This document shows positions 1-13,399 of a stretch of DNA of 64,000 bases, piece by piece. This DNA comes from Kappaphycus alvarezii (taxonomy: Eukaryota > Rhodophyta > Florideophyceae > Gigartinales > Solieriaceae). The notes beneath the pieces were generated by a model, which worked only from the letters and a program-made list of their open reading frames with translations, ran no database searches and was not told the origin of the DNA. A program made the translations under genes and the position numbers. The first letter of the stretch is position 1. Each line of letters opens with the position of its first letter. Location of the stretch: assembly GCA_002205965.3 (NCBI GenBank), contig NADL03000683.1:1364001-1428000 (forward strand). Reading direction: 5' to 3'.

Positions 1-599
1 TGACAGGCTATTGATTTCTTGTGCGATACTCCTGGATTTATCGAAAAGTTCTATCGTAAAGCGAAAATGACAATAGAATAATTAAAAGAAAGCAATTTCC
101 CTCTTTTCATGCTGATTACGAAGTGCTGATAACAATACAGCAGACCGATTTGAAAAAGAGGTACAATATCATTTTTAGAGATAGAAATGGCAGATTCCTG
201 TGGTTGGAGAAAATCATGTAGTTGAATAGTAAAATTTACCTACAATAAACAGGAAATTCAAATGAATAAAAGGAGCCTGATATTGACTTCAACGCGCTTT
301 GTTATACCGGGGAGGAAATATTGCTGCCTAAAAATGGAGTACGGGACCAAACTTAGCAACAAAGTAAAATGGATACTTTTTGCATAAAAGCATGATGCAT
401 AGCTCCGCAGGATATTGTTGAAGAAAAACGACACAGCGTATCGTATGCAAGAAATTTCATGAGATTGAAGAGTGTCTATGGGATAAAATTTTACTCAAGA
501 AGGCTTTGTAAGCTCACAACACCTGAAACTAGTCGCATATTGTAAATGCAATTTTAATTTAAAAGGATTTCTCATACATCGAGAATAGCTTGCAAGTGG
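1..599. other. AT-rich sequence, no gene seen
   Basis: No open frame of useful length or recognisable domain. It may be the eroded 5' part of the doubtful transposase relic that follows, but nothing here proves it. Confidence 0.4.
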
Positions 600-1330
600 A
601 CCGCAGATCGTGTTCGACTCGCCACTGAACGATTATTTATCCTTCTATGAACTATATGAAAATCATGAATGCTCATAAAATGAAGGCGAGGACCAAAATA
701 GATAGAATTAAATCGGAGTTTGATAGGATGAACTGGAGGGATTGAGAATGTTCTTTGATTGTATGGGTGGATGAGAAAATTTTAATTTGAACAGCCCAGA
801 TATTAAACCTTTTAGTTGAAAAGAAAGCCTTGCCTTCCCCATCTATTTCAGAAATATGTAAGCGGAGTGGTAGTTTTATGGTTTAGCTAGTATTTTCAGA
901 CAAAAAGCAAAAAGGATTTTTGTCACTTTAAATGATTCAGTGACGAACAACTCTTACTTGCAAATGATGACGGATATTTTTCTCCCTTTCGCAGGGAACT
1001 CATCTTCTGATTGATCTTAAGGCAATTCAAGGCTCCAATCTATCCGTCTGGGAGCGTCAAAAATGTTTACAGGATGAATTAGTTCTTGTATTTGATTACC
1101 TTTCTTACTCATCATATCAAAATAACATTACATGAATGAGATAAACTCTAAACTGTTTTTCATTGAAGTTACAGAGGCTTTTAATAGACTTATTGATTTG
1201 GAAGGATAGCCAAGACACCTGGAAGAAACCTGCGCTGCACTGTTGGAACATTTTCGATGCATCTTTTAATCTGAATCTAGTTATCTTCATGTAAAAAAGG
1301 TACAGGATGGGTATACGTGTAAATGAAGAG
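600..1330 (+). pseudogene. Possible Tc1/mariner transposase relic
   Basis: Reading across frames on the plus strand gives a string resembling a Tc1/mariner catalytic core. Near 730-790 there is NWRDWE followed by VWVDEK and an FNL-(N/D)-PD-like stretch, compare the family pattern W-SDEK-FNLDGPD. A hydrophobic run and a VTNNSYLQ-like segment follow near 930-970, where the family has its N-G-x-N-S-x-Y motif. Many stops and shifts interrupt it. The surrounding 8 kb is equally eroded, so this would be a very old copy. It could also be chance similarity in AT-rich DNA; I hold it only weakly. Confidence 0.3.
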
Positions 1331-4300
1331 ATTACAAAGTACTTATCCTAATAGACCAATACTATTTAAGTTTAATCTTTGAATAGTTTTATATTTCTTT
1401 TCATGTTTAAATATTGATTAGTGGGTATCTTAAACTGTGAGAGCCCTTTTTTATAATCAGATTGATGTAATGTGTTCAATATAAAAAATACCGTAAGTGA
1501 GATCCTTTTTATAATTTCTTTCTTACTTTGGCATTGAATAGAGATTCCCTCAAAATTTATAATTTTGTACACCGCTATAGGGGTGAACAAAATGGAGTGA
1601 AAAAAATAAATATACTCATATCATAAGTGCAAGACAGCGCAAAAGGCTCCATACATGAAATGACGAGAGAAATTCGATTCCGATTGTTAATTTCGGAAAT
1701 AAGAAAGTCTTCGCAAAACCGGAAGTCTCGTTCTTATTGCAGAAGAAGATGACTTTTTTGGTCTACAAATTTGCTCTAAATCCCTAAACTGTATTCCGTT
1801 CACGGACAGCTTCTACAACAAATTATTCAGGAACCAGCCCCAAATTATCATAGATTCATCAGAGCTTTGAGTGATTAGGTCTCAAAAGCATCTAGAGACT
1901 TTAATTTTCTGACGGATTTTTTGTCGTTCAGGATCACAAATACAACGAGGAAAGACCTTTTCCCATCTGTAAAGATACTAAGAAGAATATTGACAGCCTC
2001 AGTGCTCTCCCTGATGCTTTCTATGAACATATTTGTAGCAAAAATGCAAAAATAAATTATTAAGACCACTCATAATGCAATTATATCTGGAAATGTTTTC
2101 AAGCCTTCATGGAGTCGATATTTCGCAATTTTTGAAGCAATAAAAGCAGTCATGATCCTAAAGATGTTCAATACTCTAAATTAATCGCTTTAAACCCTGA
2201 ATTTCAGTGGAAAATAACTTCTTATATGGTTGAAATGAGAAAGTTTTCGACATGAAGGTTTCTTTGAAATTAGTAAGAATTTAATAATACGAATACGATG
2301 AGAGTTATTTAGATATAACGCAACAAGCACAGTGCGTAATATTCTTGACATTATATTCAAATATACGCAGGAAAATCATCTTAAATTTAGTTTTTGTCTT
2401 GGTTCGAACGATTTGAGTACGTTACGTGTTACGTTAAGAGCAGATGAAGGGAGAGATTTCTACAAAATACAAAATTAAAGATAAAACATTTCTAAATTCA
2501 GCTTGAAAGCCGTCAAAATATATCTGCAAATTATCGCTAGAAGCGTTTTCTATTTTTAAATGAAGTTTCTTACTGCTGCAGAAAATGGCTGGGGTGGAGC
2601 GTACTCACTGTTATGTACTGCAATATTTTTGTAGTTTCTGCTTTTTTTTAAATACGAACATTACTCTGGTATATCATTATGCAATCATTTTTGAAGTAAG
2701 TGGTCTTGCGACTTCTTTATTACTAATTATTTTTGTCAATTTTTTGCCTTACTAAAGATTTAGCCATGAACTAGTTAATATTTGCGCTGGTTATCCAATA
2801 TAAAGGCTTGGTTTTATTTGATACTTTGACCAATGACTCAATTCTTGCGTAATCATTTCACTGTTTCACGTGCTGTATTTTACGGTAATTTGTAGAGAAC
2901 TTTAACTTCTAAGTACTTAAAAATCTTTGACTTTTAATACTAAAGAACTTTTTCAAGGTCAAAACAATGCTTCTGCTAGTTCGGCACCAAAATTTCTCTA
3001 AAAGATCTGCTTAGACATATTATATACAAGGTGCTGCTCGCTTTGAAACATCTTTGGCGTTGGTCATGGTTTGACGTTCGCGGATGACCCTTCCCGGTGA
3101 AATCAGACCAAAATACTTGGTGAGCATTGGGATCAGAACTTCATTGAAGATCGTTGCGACCACTTTAAATGCTGCAGAAAATGTCACAGATCGTTTTTAA
3201 CTGCTATTTACAAACGCAAGCAAACTGTCTCCCAAGCTGTCAACGGGCTCTGTTATTCTGGAACTGATGTAGTTCAGGAACGTGTTTGATATCACAGGCA
3301 ATCAACGTAGTCTTCTTGCACGGGCTCTCTGGCCTTTTTTTAAATCATATATTCATCCTTTCTTTATTATTTACAGAAGGGCTCTACTATGATAGTACGA
3401 TAACAGTTTTTTTGATGGATTTGTGGCAACGTATTTCCCTATTTTTTTTCTCCGTTGCTTATTGCAATATTATTGTTGATGAAATAAGTAAATGTTAATC
3501 ATACCATTATTTTCATCCAGTTTTCCCCCTACAAGACCGTTCTTTTATCCTTAATTTGAATAAAGTCCGCGCCGTCAAAAGGACAGGGTCCTAATAATTT
3601 ATCAGCGACACGTTGAAAGGAAAAGATTGCGCCCCGTGTTTCAAAGTGCAATTCGGATAGCGAGTTTATCGTTCCTTGACAGATTCCACGCTTAAATAAC
3701 TTTACGTTTTGTCCCGTCCAGTAATCTGATTAGACTTGGAAGCTATTCCTTACAACAGAGACGCAATCTATTTATAAGAAGATAGGAGGTAATTCTGCAG
3801 CCTTGCGAAGCTCGCAGCCAGGATTTAGTGCGTGTTCAAGTTTGCCTTGTGGTAGTAACTTTTCTTCATCCCGGAATACTCCATTAGTGATTTAGCCCCC
3901 AATCCACCCATTAAATACCCATATTATGAGGAAGGCGCGGGCAGATTGGGAGAAATGGAATTTATGTATACACAATATGGTTTTAGTAGAAGAAATTTAG
4001 AATTGAAAAGGGGATTTATTGAGAAAAGAAAATTTTTGGCCTAACTCAAAGATATTAGGAGCTTGAAAACTCTCCTTCCAATCACATATTCCGCGACCTT
4101 ATTTTTTGACCATAATGGAACAGACGCACGAAATTTGCGTTTCGTTGATATTAGTGTCCTGAATATTGGTATAAGAGCACAATAGGTAAAGTAAAGAGAA
4201 AATCAAAACTCAGACCAATCTAGATGGAGGAATTGTCTCAATACTTCAGTATTAGATTGAAGACATTTTGAGGTTGGAGCGAGGTTTTTCGTGACAATGA

Positions 4301-7300
4301 TTTTTTTGGATTGGAAAGATTGAATTCCATGGACGTCAGGATGTGGACGGCTTTTGCTTTTTCATGTGAATCAGGTTTTATTTTCGTTCCAGGAGAGCTT
4401 TTTGATACTTCGGTCAACTCCAAGCTCAATTTAGGCCATCATTTGTAAGGAGTGGAAGGAAAATACTTTATCCGAAGAATTAGTTCACTTCAATACAACC
4501 CTTGCGCGTTTTTTCATCCTGTGGAAAGATTATATAAAATCAATTCAATTGAAAAGAAACCAATTGAAAATTCTCTGAATTTGCATATCATGATGGTTCT
4601 CTTTTCTTGCTTATGCATTATTCAAGGTCTCTAAATTAATGAAATGTGACGATAATGAGCTAAGAGCAGCCATCAAGTTCCTCCGGTCAGCTTCAATTGC
4701 AAAAAATAACTCAGTTAAAATAAAAACCAACTGCAATGAAGGCAAAGTACAGTTAAATGGCTGAAATTAAAAGCAAATACAAAATATGAAACAAGTGATT
4801 TCAAAATCTATTGGTTCATTTTACGTCAGAAACGAACAAGTGTTAAAAGTGTTCGAAAATATCGAACATCAGTAAGAATAGTCCTACTAATACACTCAAT
4901 TATCCTTAACTAATACTTTCATCATACTTACGTCCATTTAAACTGTATTTAGGCAGCCGTCGAGCATAGATTCTGTCCATGTAATTCCTCTGCAACTAGC
5001 AGAGGACCATTACAATAAGAAGGGAAAAATTTCTATAAAATGTAGATTAGATCAATAAATGGCTTTCTAAACCGTTCCGAAATGTCATAAATGATTAATT
5101 AGAGTTAAAAAAGACTACATGAGATCAGCAAAAAACTTCACAAAATTTCGTAGCCTGACACCTATTTTGTGTATTTTTCTCTCTTGAATTTTTATAGAGC
5201 AGTAAGAAATGCTGTTCATTTTAAAAATAGGGTGAAAATTAACCTCTTGATCCATGTTTGCATTGAGATATATCGAAATAGGACAATTTCCTGTTTCAGG
5301 GCATGAAAAATCTCTAAAACGTTTTTCCCATCAATATATTGATCATTTTTGATTCATCAATCCAAGACTGCAAAGTTTCTTTGACGAGGTGATTTTTAAT
5401 GTCTTTTATGATTACAAATATGTAATCATATGTTTTGGAGTCATTATCATGATTTTGGGAAGAACGAGAAAGTTTAATCTTCTGCAAATGAACGTTGAAT
5501 CAGTTTTGGCGTTGATAATTATTTATTTCTATGCACGTTCCGAATTTTTCCAATTTTAATTGTGAATAAAAGAATCATGAAATTTTTCTGCGAAACATGG
5601 TAAAGTGTCCAGACTCTTAATTTCCATTAACTTGGATTATGATTTCATTACATAGTATATTGATTCTTCCGTTTACTCCTATAAGCATAATTTGTGAGAA
5701 GTACAGCTTGTGAAACTTCAGGGCAACCATTAAAAACCAAAATAATTGATAATAGTTATCTAAATTATCTAGATTTTTTAATGGAGATTGCATTATATTT
5801 CGAGACAATTGAGGATCATTATTTGGTCAGAGAGGACTTAGAGGGTGCTTAAATTGCTGTAATCCTCAGTAAATCTCGAAATTCTTTTTTGGTAAACCAG
5901 AAGAGGCAAAGTTGTAGTTTTTGATCGTAAAATATTCCATAGGTAGTTAAGTAGAGTGTATCTCGTCTTTTCCATTTGTGTAGCTGGCATCTGTGATGAA
6001 TACTTTTGCTTCATTAAAAAACATAAATGGATCACATTACGTTTCAAATACTCTCCGGTACTTTTCAAAAGCTTTGGAATCATAAATAAGCTAATCAGAA
6101 CGGGAAGAGTAGTGAATGAGTCGAACTGCATATTTTAATGAAACCTAATAGTTACAATTTCAATTTACAATCATATGTCTTTCCTACCCTTAAATTATTT
6201 TTGTGATACATATGAGAAATTTCGGAGCAACTTTCGCCAACCGCCTTTCATGAACACACCTGCATATGTTCTTAGCGCCTTTGACTACCGCGTGAACCCA
6301 CCACACAATATCGCTTGCTTGATATGGCTGCATCTATTTGATAGCTCTGTATACGGTAAAATGCCGTCAGAATACAGCGCTACCCGGCTTCAACGATCAA
6401 TTTTCGACATTTAGTATCAAACTTTAAGTTACGATCTCTTACTTGAAAGTTTATACCAAAGTGATTCTAGATAAGATGTTATATATACTATACAGGGAAA
6501 AATCTAGAGAAATTGGAAATGAAGCATGACTGATTTATTTATATGGAGAAAACACACGAAGATTTTCAATTATTTCAATTTCGTATCAGTCAGTACAACT
6601 CCAGGATTTTCTAATTTTCATGCTAATGCAATGATTTAATTATTTCCGAGTGCTTTTCCAAGAATATTTACATTTTGCTTCAGTTTGCTAATGATTTTTT
6701 CGTGTGCACACAAATAATCTCTGACCAAATTACGCGGCTCATCTTTATTACCCTCCCTACAGTCTCAAACTCATACTCTTTGCTGCAATGAGTTCTCTTG
6801 CAATGCTCCCAAACGCAGGCCAAGAAATGATATTTTAAAGGCCACATCTCCCGTAAATGATATTTCCTCATCCCATCTGTATTTAATTCCACGTTTTACA
6901 TGAAGAACAGCTTAATTTGGTAGCGAATAACTCGAAAAATAAGTTGCCTTATCTGAGGACACTACTAATTCACGTATCTGAGCTTGGAAAGGCTGGCAAT
7001 TTTCTTTTAGTCCATTTCCTTGATGTTTATATGTATCAGATTTGATTTATAAGCCTTGTAAATTAGAGGAGGAGTGAAATATCGTATGTTGAAGAGAATT
7101 AAATTGTTTTAAAACAGATGTAACGTAAAGCAGATGAGATACGGAAAAACATGAACTTCACCCATTTCAACAGTCTTACCATTATCCTCTGCTATAGACG
7201 CTTCCACTACGGCAGAAATACCACTGTATCGCTCAAAGTTTTGAACACAGCCGTCCTTATTCTCAAGGCTTAAAAATATTACTCAAATTCATTCTAGATC

Positions 7301-8549
7301 TGACAAACGATAGCTACTCAGTACACATAGCAGTTCGATGCCTCTAAAATTGAAATGGATGAGCACAGGGGGCACCAGCAACGCGCCCCCTATTTTAGTC
7401 TCGCAACAGCTTTTTTGCTCCTAAAATTTCTTAATTATATCCCCATCAGCATCTTTACAAATTTTTTAAATAAATCTCATTGTAGCGAAAATGTCTACAT
7501 TGTAGATTTATTTCAAAATTTTCACTTAAGCCAAACTGCTGCATTTGCCTCCCTTTAGCTTCATCCGGGAGCATTTTTTATTTATTAATGCGTTCAATGT
7601 ACTGAAAGAGAGAAAGGAGTTTTGTGTTACCATACGTCATTCGGAGAAGAAATCACTCTAAGGGTAATCCTAAGCTCTTTTAAATATAGATTCATACAGT
7701 GCAGAACTGAAAATGCATTAAATTACTCTAGCTCCGGCCAAAGAACAGAACTGTCATGACGCGCAACGGTGGGCCATTAATTGGGCACCAGTTAGAATAA
7801 TAAAGTACATAACATGGGGTTAAATTACCTGATTAAGGCCAGCATACAATATTCTGTTGTGTGAAATTGGTGCAGAGAACATTATACTAGATTTTGTTTG
7901 ATTCGAAGCCTCATAATGGAGGCGAGGTACCATAGGTGACCAGCGATTTGCCTTAAACCTGCAAATAGGAACGATAGTAACCAACCCTAATTTGTTCGTA
8001 AAATTCCAACCATGACTCCTTTGTTTCTGAAATTATTCGCCAGTTTTAGGTATTTGCCATTTACGGGAGAGCCAATTAGTAAGATGGTACTATACTGTAC
8101 AGTACTGCGTGATCCGAATCTGTGTAGACTCTACCATCATTCTCGCAAGCAGCATTGTGCAAGATATTTAAGAGTCATGAGATATGCTAAAACTATACAC
8201 AACAATTTACACTTACGTTTTGAAAAACTTCGACATAATAGTACACCTATCGTATCTAGAATTCAATAAAAACATCACTTATTGGCAATTAAGAGGGTGC
8301 AAATTCTTCAACTTATTCAAAATTATACCGAACATATTCCTTTTTAATATATCTTACATATTAAGGAAAAACCTAAGAACATTGGTTAAATATTTCAGGG
8401 TTTTTGAAAATTAATACCATGACGAGAAAAGCTTGATCCCAAATTTGGCCGATACTTTGAGAAGTTTTGGTTTTGCACATTTACTTGGCTCCAAAAGTAC
8501 TAGCGAGGTAGATTATACGGAATGAGAGAAGAAAAGAGGTTAGTCAGCT
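1331..8549. other. AT-rich gene-desert block
   Basis: About 7 kb of AT-rich DNA with many short random ORFs (all under about 100 codons), homopolymer A/T runs and no domain that I recognise on either strand. One exact copy of the palindrome TACTGTACAGTA lies at 8093-8104. The composition differs clearly from the rest of the window right of about 9.5 kb. The likely content is heavily mutated old transposon sequence. Confidence 0.6.
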
Positions 8550-9480
8550 GAAAATCATGAAATTGACGATCGCTGAAATTACGACAAGGATGAATCGGTA
8601 TCTTTTACGGTAATATTGTATCTAATTCACAAAAAAAGTAATGGAATTTCAAAGAGCTCAAGAAGAAACAGGAACTTGAGTGGTTCTGAAAAAATTCTTT
8701 TCTGCAAGGCTTTTAAATCGCTAATAGCCTCAACTAAACTCAATAGGGAACTGTCACTGCCGGTCAAGAGTCTCCATATATGTAAGTCACGGTCTGTATC
8801 GCCTTAATTTAAGTTTAAACACCTTAAAAGATCCCTGTCAATGTAGTCAATTCATATAAAATTTCGCCAGGATTGGGCTCGGGAGAGGCACAACTTGTAT
8901 GTCAGCTCATGTGTTATTTTCAGATAAATAAAGTACATCTTATATGGCCTGGAGGGGTACACATTTACTTGTTATGGCCCCCTTTAGGTAAGAGAAAGAG
9001 ACCTTACCGAGCCCTGAAAATGGGGATGGAGTGGTAGTTTGGGCTGCTTTTTGTGAGGCTGGATTCTGTGAAATGGTTTTTTCGAATGGAAAGCGGAACA
9101 CATCAAAACATTGCACAGCATTGGAAATCTACATGCCTCATTAGACTAATTTCATGTTTCAGGAACTTCTTAATTTCAGCAGTATGACGCCTCTATTGGT
9201 GACGCTAATCAAAACTTACACTTCTTTCTATATTAGGATGTTAATTTTATGCCCTAGCCTGAACGGCTTTCCGACATGAACCCTATTTAGTACATATTGA
9301 GGTGCTTTCTAGAGGTTTTCATGGCAATAGAATGCAACTAGAGTCTTCCGCCGACCTTTAGAAGTGAAATCTTGCGGAAAGGGCTACGTTGAGGCATGAA
9401 TTGCGCCATAATGTGGTCAAAAACATGAAAAATAGATGGCCAGAGATGCAACAGAGTTGAATTAGGAGGAAAAAATACTA
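8550..9480 (+). pseudogene. Tc1/mariner transposase pseudogene
   Basis: A plus-strand relic of a Tc1-like DDE transposase (cut-and-paste transposition). In shifted frames the order of family motifs is preserved. An N-terminal helix-turn-helix tail has a YGISKSSRRNRNLSGSEK-like stretch (family: YG-KKS-GRPRKLSPRDER). At about 8930-8975 there is a GPDG--YWH-L-KEK-like block, then GDGVVVWAAFCEAG at about 9025-9070, then NGKRNTSKH. Near 9250-9300 comes a P-SLN-F-P--NPI---W-like segment (family: WPSLSPDLNPIENLW). At least five frame changes and several stops are present. Its AT-rich context matches the left block. The ends are uncertain; a weak repeat CCYAAATTTG near 8440 and, inverted, near 9505 could mark terminal repeats. 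Confidence 0.7.
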
Positions 9481-9489
9481 CTGCAGACT

Positions 9490-10443
9490 GGTTCTACTGT
9501 AGTTCAAATTTAGGAAAACTTTTTCCTTTCCTAATTTTGGGATAAAACCCCGCTCCCGGTAATTCGTGGAGAGATCACTAAAAGCATCGGTAGTGAAGGA
9601 TCGTAACCGTAGATACCGAAGTACGACCTGGCTGAACGGGGGGAACGCAGGGGAAAACTGGAGGGCAGCACAAACCCAGGGTTGAGGTTAATCCGTTTTA
9701 GAAGCGCGCCCGAGCGGTAAACAGTGGGGATGATCGAAAATGGGAGCGACAAGAGGGAAACCTAATCTTGAACGATGACTGATCGAGGACTGTTTACCGT
9801 TAACGAATGGTTCACAAGTAAAAGTGCGTTGCAATTACTGTTGGCGGGGGTCGGCGGCGGCCTTATATGCAGGCCGACCCCGGGGTTTGAGGCGCCACAT
9901 AATTATCTACGGTAAGCTAATAAATATCTCCTAATTACAGTTAGCTGAATTACACAGTTATATACACTGATTGGTAATAACCGGCAATCCGGATTATACC
10001 TGGCCACGTACCAGTCCCGTGACCGAAAACGGTCATCTTACTGTACCATCTCCGCAATTATATTACATTAATCAGTTTTTCTCTCCCTTTGTAGACTTCT
10101 TTCGAAAAATTTAAAATGTTCTCCGATTTAGTTGAACTTTATTCCTTTGTATAAAATAAAAAATAATACTTTATATTCGGGACAATTTTACTTTAATTGT
10201 CAGTTTTCTCTGTTTTTATGGACAAAGAGGGGAAGTTCCGTAATCGCGTTTCCGGTACAGCTCGTTACATATAGCTTTCAGTCCATAGTTTTTGTTTGTT
10301 GTAAGTAGATTGATCCGCAAGTTGGTCTCAGTGGTGCCAGCGCAGCAAGCACAGTTTGTTGTCACAGCACAGCATCCATTACAGTTTAGCAGGAAAGCCC
10401 AGATATTTAATGATTCTAATGGCGTACAAAATGCTATTGTAGC
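9490..10443. other. Intergenic stretch, no gene recognised
   Basis: Composition rises here from AT-rich to mixed. No coding domain is seen on either strand. It contains one notable inverted repeat (separate entry) and an AT-rich tail next to the copia LTR. Confidence 0.5.
9847..9881. repeat. 9-bp inverted repeat (hairpin)
   Basis: The perfect arms GGGGTCGGC (9847-9855) and GCCGACCCC (9873-9881) flank a 17-nt GC-rich loop. A stem this GC-rich would be stable in RNA or DNA. No adjoining gene gives it a role. Confidence 0.6.
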
Positions 10444-10764
10444 TGTGGTTCGACAGGTCTGTCTGAAAAGGTAAACAAAAACACACACCGACGACAGGTG
10501 TGTACACCCCGAGTCATGTACTAGATGACCGAGGAAAGTGCGACACTTTTGGCGCTGCTTAAATGCAGTTACAACCTTTTATTATCAAATCTTCGTTTTC
10601 CACCACGCCGTTGCTGGGGCCTGCTGCGGGTTAAGTAGAAAAGCAAAAAAACAAACACGTAAAATAAGACTATATATGAGGATAAATCTAAAGGTAACTT
10701 GCGGGCTACACTAGTGTGCATCCTGCACACCGAGTGCCCAATGTAGTTAGGTCGGTCGTCTACA
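10444..10764 (-). repeat. Copia 3' LTR
   Basis: A 321-bp LTR beginning (minus strand) TGTAGACGAC and ending near CGAACCACA. It aligns along its length to the right LTR at 17968-18272 and to the solo LTR at 45905-46222. Shared landmarks are the self-complementary block TGTGCAGGATGCACA, an AAAGCAAAAAAAC-like run, and the tail GTTTACCTTTTCAGACA. The three copies differ by many substitutions, so the insertions are old or the assembly is noisy. Confidence 0.85.
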
Positions 10765-10776
10765 CTCCCAGCACTC

Positions 10777-12560
10777 TTAAAACCTGGCATTTTTCGTACT
10801 GATTATCCGCTGCTCCACAGGTGTAGAATCGACGCATTTGATGAGTAGTGACTCCAACGCACCATTACTAGCAACCTTGTTGAATTCATCGGCAATGTTT
10901 GCAGACCCTTTGACCAGCCCAACTTCGTTAATCTCAAACATGTTGTATGCCTCGCGCACATCTGCAATATCAATCATTAATCTAATTTTGTCTTACTATT
11001 GGCTTTTTAAATAATATCAAATAGCTGCTTGGAGTCTTTAAACATCCGTAGTTGGATTCGCTTTTCATAGAGCCTTTCTAGCTCATATTTGAGGATAAAA
11101 GCAGCATCGAAACTCTCCGAAAAAGCATATACCTTGCCACCAAGAATAGATCGAACGACTCGTGTAGACTTGTGGCTGGTATAGTGTAAGACATGGCAAT
11201 TATTGTTGTCGCCACAGAGGAGCAATATGTATCCCTGTTGCGATGTGAAGTCATAATTTGTGCCAAAGGATGCATTGGCATAGACTCGAAAGTGCAATGA
11301 TCCCTCATCGAGATTCTTGCAGTGTAATGTGACCTGTTTCTTCTTCAGCTGCTTTATTCAAGTTCAAGATGCGAATTGCATCAATGGAGAATTGAACCTC
11401 CGTTACCTGGGCGTACTTGTTCATAGTGCAGCCCAATTCCGGGCGAGAGTGTGTTTTCCACGCAGCTGCAATGCGGAAACTCCGAAATTCGGTGTAGGTT
11501 GCTTCCATTCGGAGTACAGCAAAGTGATCAACGAAGTTGTCCTGGTCGGTAGAGAGACTTCTATCCACGTTTCTCTTTGTGTGAACGCCATAAAAATTCT
11601 GTGTTGTCCTATTTCACTTCCTTCGATTCAAAGCGGTCACTGATCCTTGAATTCAAGTCGACAAATCGACTATTTCCTGTGCCGAGGAAGTCATTGACAT
11701 AGGACCCGAATATACAGGATGAACCAGATTCCCGCTCCTTCAATGTATAGACAGATGGGTCAGCCTTACGTGGTTACAATCCGAGTTCTTCTCGTAAGTA
11801 CTTGTCGACGGTAGTGACCAGGTAATCACTAGAGTCACAAAAGCCGTACAATGGTCGATTAATCATAAGTATTTGCCCATCGGTGATTCCGAAGTACTCC
11901 ATGTCATTATTCTTGGGAACCAAATAAACGCCTAGACTTCAGAGCTGGTCACTTTACAGGTAGGCTTGTGATACGTCATTACTGAAGACGTGATAGCGCT
12001 TTATTGCCGCGAAAGATGCGATTAATCGGGTAGATCTCTGCTGCATCGTTGCCACGTTGTGGACGACGAAGTCTTTTTCTGCGTCCTTGTAACCCGCACT
12101 ATGTACCGTGCTTTCGCTTTTTATTTCTGAGTTCCGACTCCTTTTAGTGACAAGTCAAATCTGCCATCAAGTATAATGGAACCCTCTGGGACATACTCTA
12201 AAAGTACGGGCTCAAAAACGCCACGGGATAGAGGCCCGTTCATTTCCTTTTCTTTGGCGCGCTGGAATTACGTACTGCATGCCTCCTGGTCATCTGCTCG
12301 AACAATTTTTGTCATGAAGGCGCTCATGTCTTGATGGAATTCGTCGGCTGGAATAGGATCACAGCTTTGTACGTTATCAGTGTCGTAGCCGCCGCGCAAA
12401 TCGTAAATAGCCCTCTCAATTGCTCTCTGGTCCGTTACCTCCGGGCTTCCATGTGCTAGGGTCGTGACATCTTCCAGCGGTGTCTAATATTCGCGTCGGA
12501 AAGGCTTTAGCTTATCAAATTTAGAATTTCCTGACTTTGCCATTGATATCTAGGTGCGTC
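10777..12560 (-). pseudogene. Copia reverse transcriptase and RNase H region
   Basis: C-terminal part of the copia polyprotein (RNA-templated DNA synthesis and RNA strand removal). The RNase H part is clear. VYANASFGTNYDFTSQ at about 11210-11290 matches the family VYADASFA-N-D--SQ, and a segment RVVRSILGGKVYAFSE with downstream MFKDSKQLFDII follows at 11007-11160. The polyprotein tail IDIADVREAYN with a VEQ-I terminus is at 10777-10977. The RT palm is in pieces at 11570-12000; the catalytic box reads YVNDFLGTG at about 11690, with Asn where the family has Asp (YVDD). A thumb region with a SRPELGC motif sits at 11305-11568. At least four frame changes occur. Confidence 0.8.
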
Positions 12561-13100
12561 ATCTTCCCAGAGACGTTCATAACCATAAACGGGCCCTTCC
12601 AATCCCTTTCCCTTTCCCACTAGACCAAGACGTCGGACTCGATGTACAATTCTGTTATTGCAACAGTCGGAATATTGCGCTGCAGGGCCCTCTGGACGCT
12701 GCTCTTAGCGATAACCTTGGAAGGCTCCGCCCGGGCGTTTTCCATAGCTTTCATGCGTTGGACTTGGGCAGGGACTGTAGTAGCCCTTACAGGAATCCTT
12801 GGAATAGCACAGACTACGAGTAGTGTGGGCACGAGGCCGTTAGGCCCTTCCGTGTCGTTCAAGGCCTTCACCGCAATCTCGAGGATCGTGCGCTCGTCCA
12901 TGTTCGGGTGTTCCACCTTCTTCTTCTTATAGATACTGCTCAAATAAGAGTTATACATTTCCCCTACGCCGATAGCATTGCGGTTTTCAATGCCAGACAG
13001 TTTCAGCTTTATGCCTGTAAGGTTACACAAGCTTTTGAACTTGGCGGTTCGGAACTGCGTTCCGGCGTCCGCGTGTATCTCTGATGGATGGCTGACTTAA

Positions 13101-13147
13101 TTACTTGCCCGCAATCCATGATAGTATTATGGATTGTGGGCAAGTAA
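13101..13147. repeat. 19-bp near-perfect inverted repeat
   Basis: The arms TTACTTGCCCGCAATCCAT (13101-13119) and ATGGATTGTGGGCAAGTAA (13129-13147) differ at one position and are separated by 9 nt. It lies inside the copia integrase reading and could be a fold-back duplication or an assembly artefact. Confidence 0.65.
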
Positions 13148-13399
13148 TGTCCCAAGACAATGCACTGTTTCTGGAAACGTTCATTCCGCGGATTGCGACC
13201 AGATATCACACCTCTGATGCCACTATTCGCTCGCGAATATATCAGCGCATCAGCTGTGTTCTGTGGTCCTCGGTGTCTATGGCCATCACTTCCCGTGCCC
13301 CACAGCACGTGACCTAAATTCACCATCCAGTTAGTTCTTAACTCAATAGTCGGTCAGTGAGGGTACACTCCAGAAGCATTATGAGTAATTATTATTATT

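Noticed and set aside
9690..9740. tRNA-like D-arm word CCCGAGCGGTAAAC
   Set aside because: No matching T-arm (GGTTCGA-type) or acceptor stem could be placed at tRNA distance.
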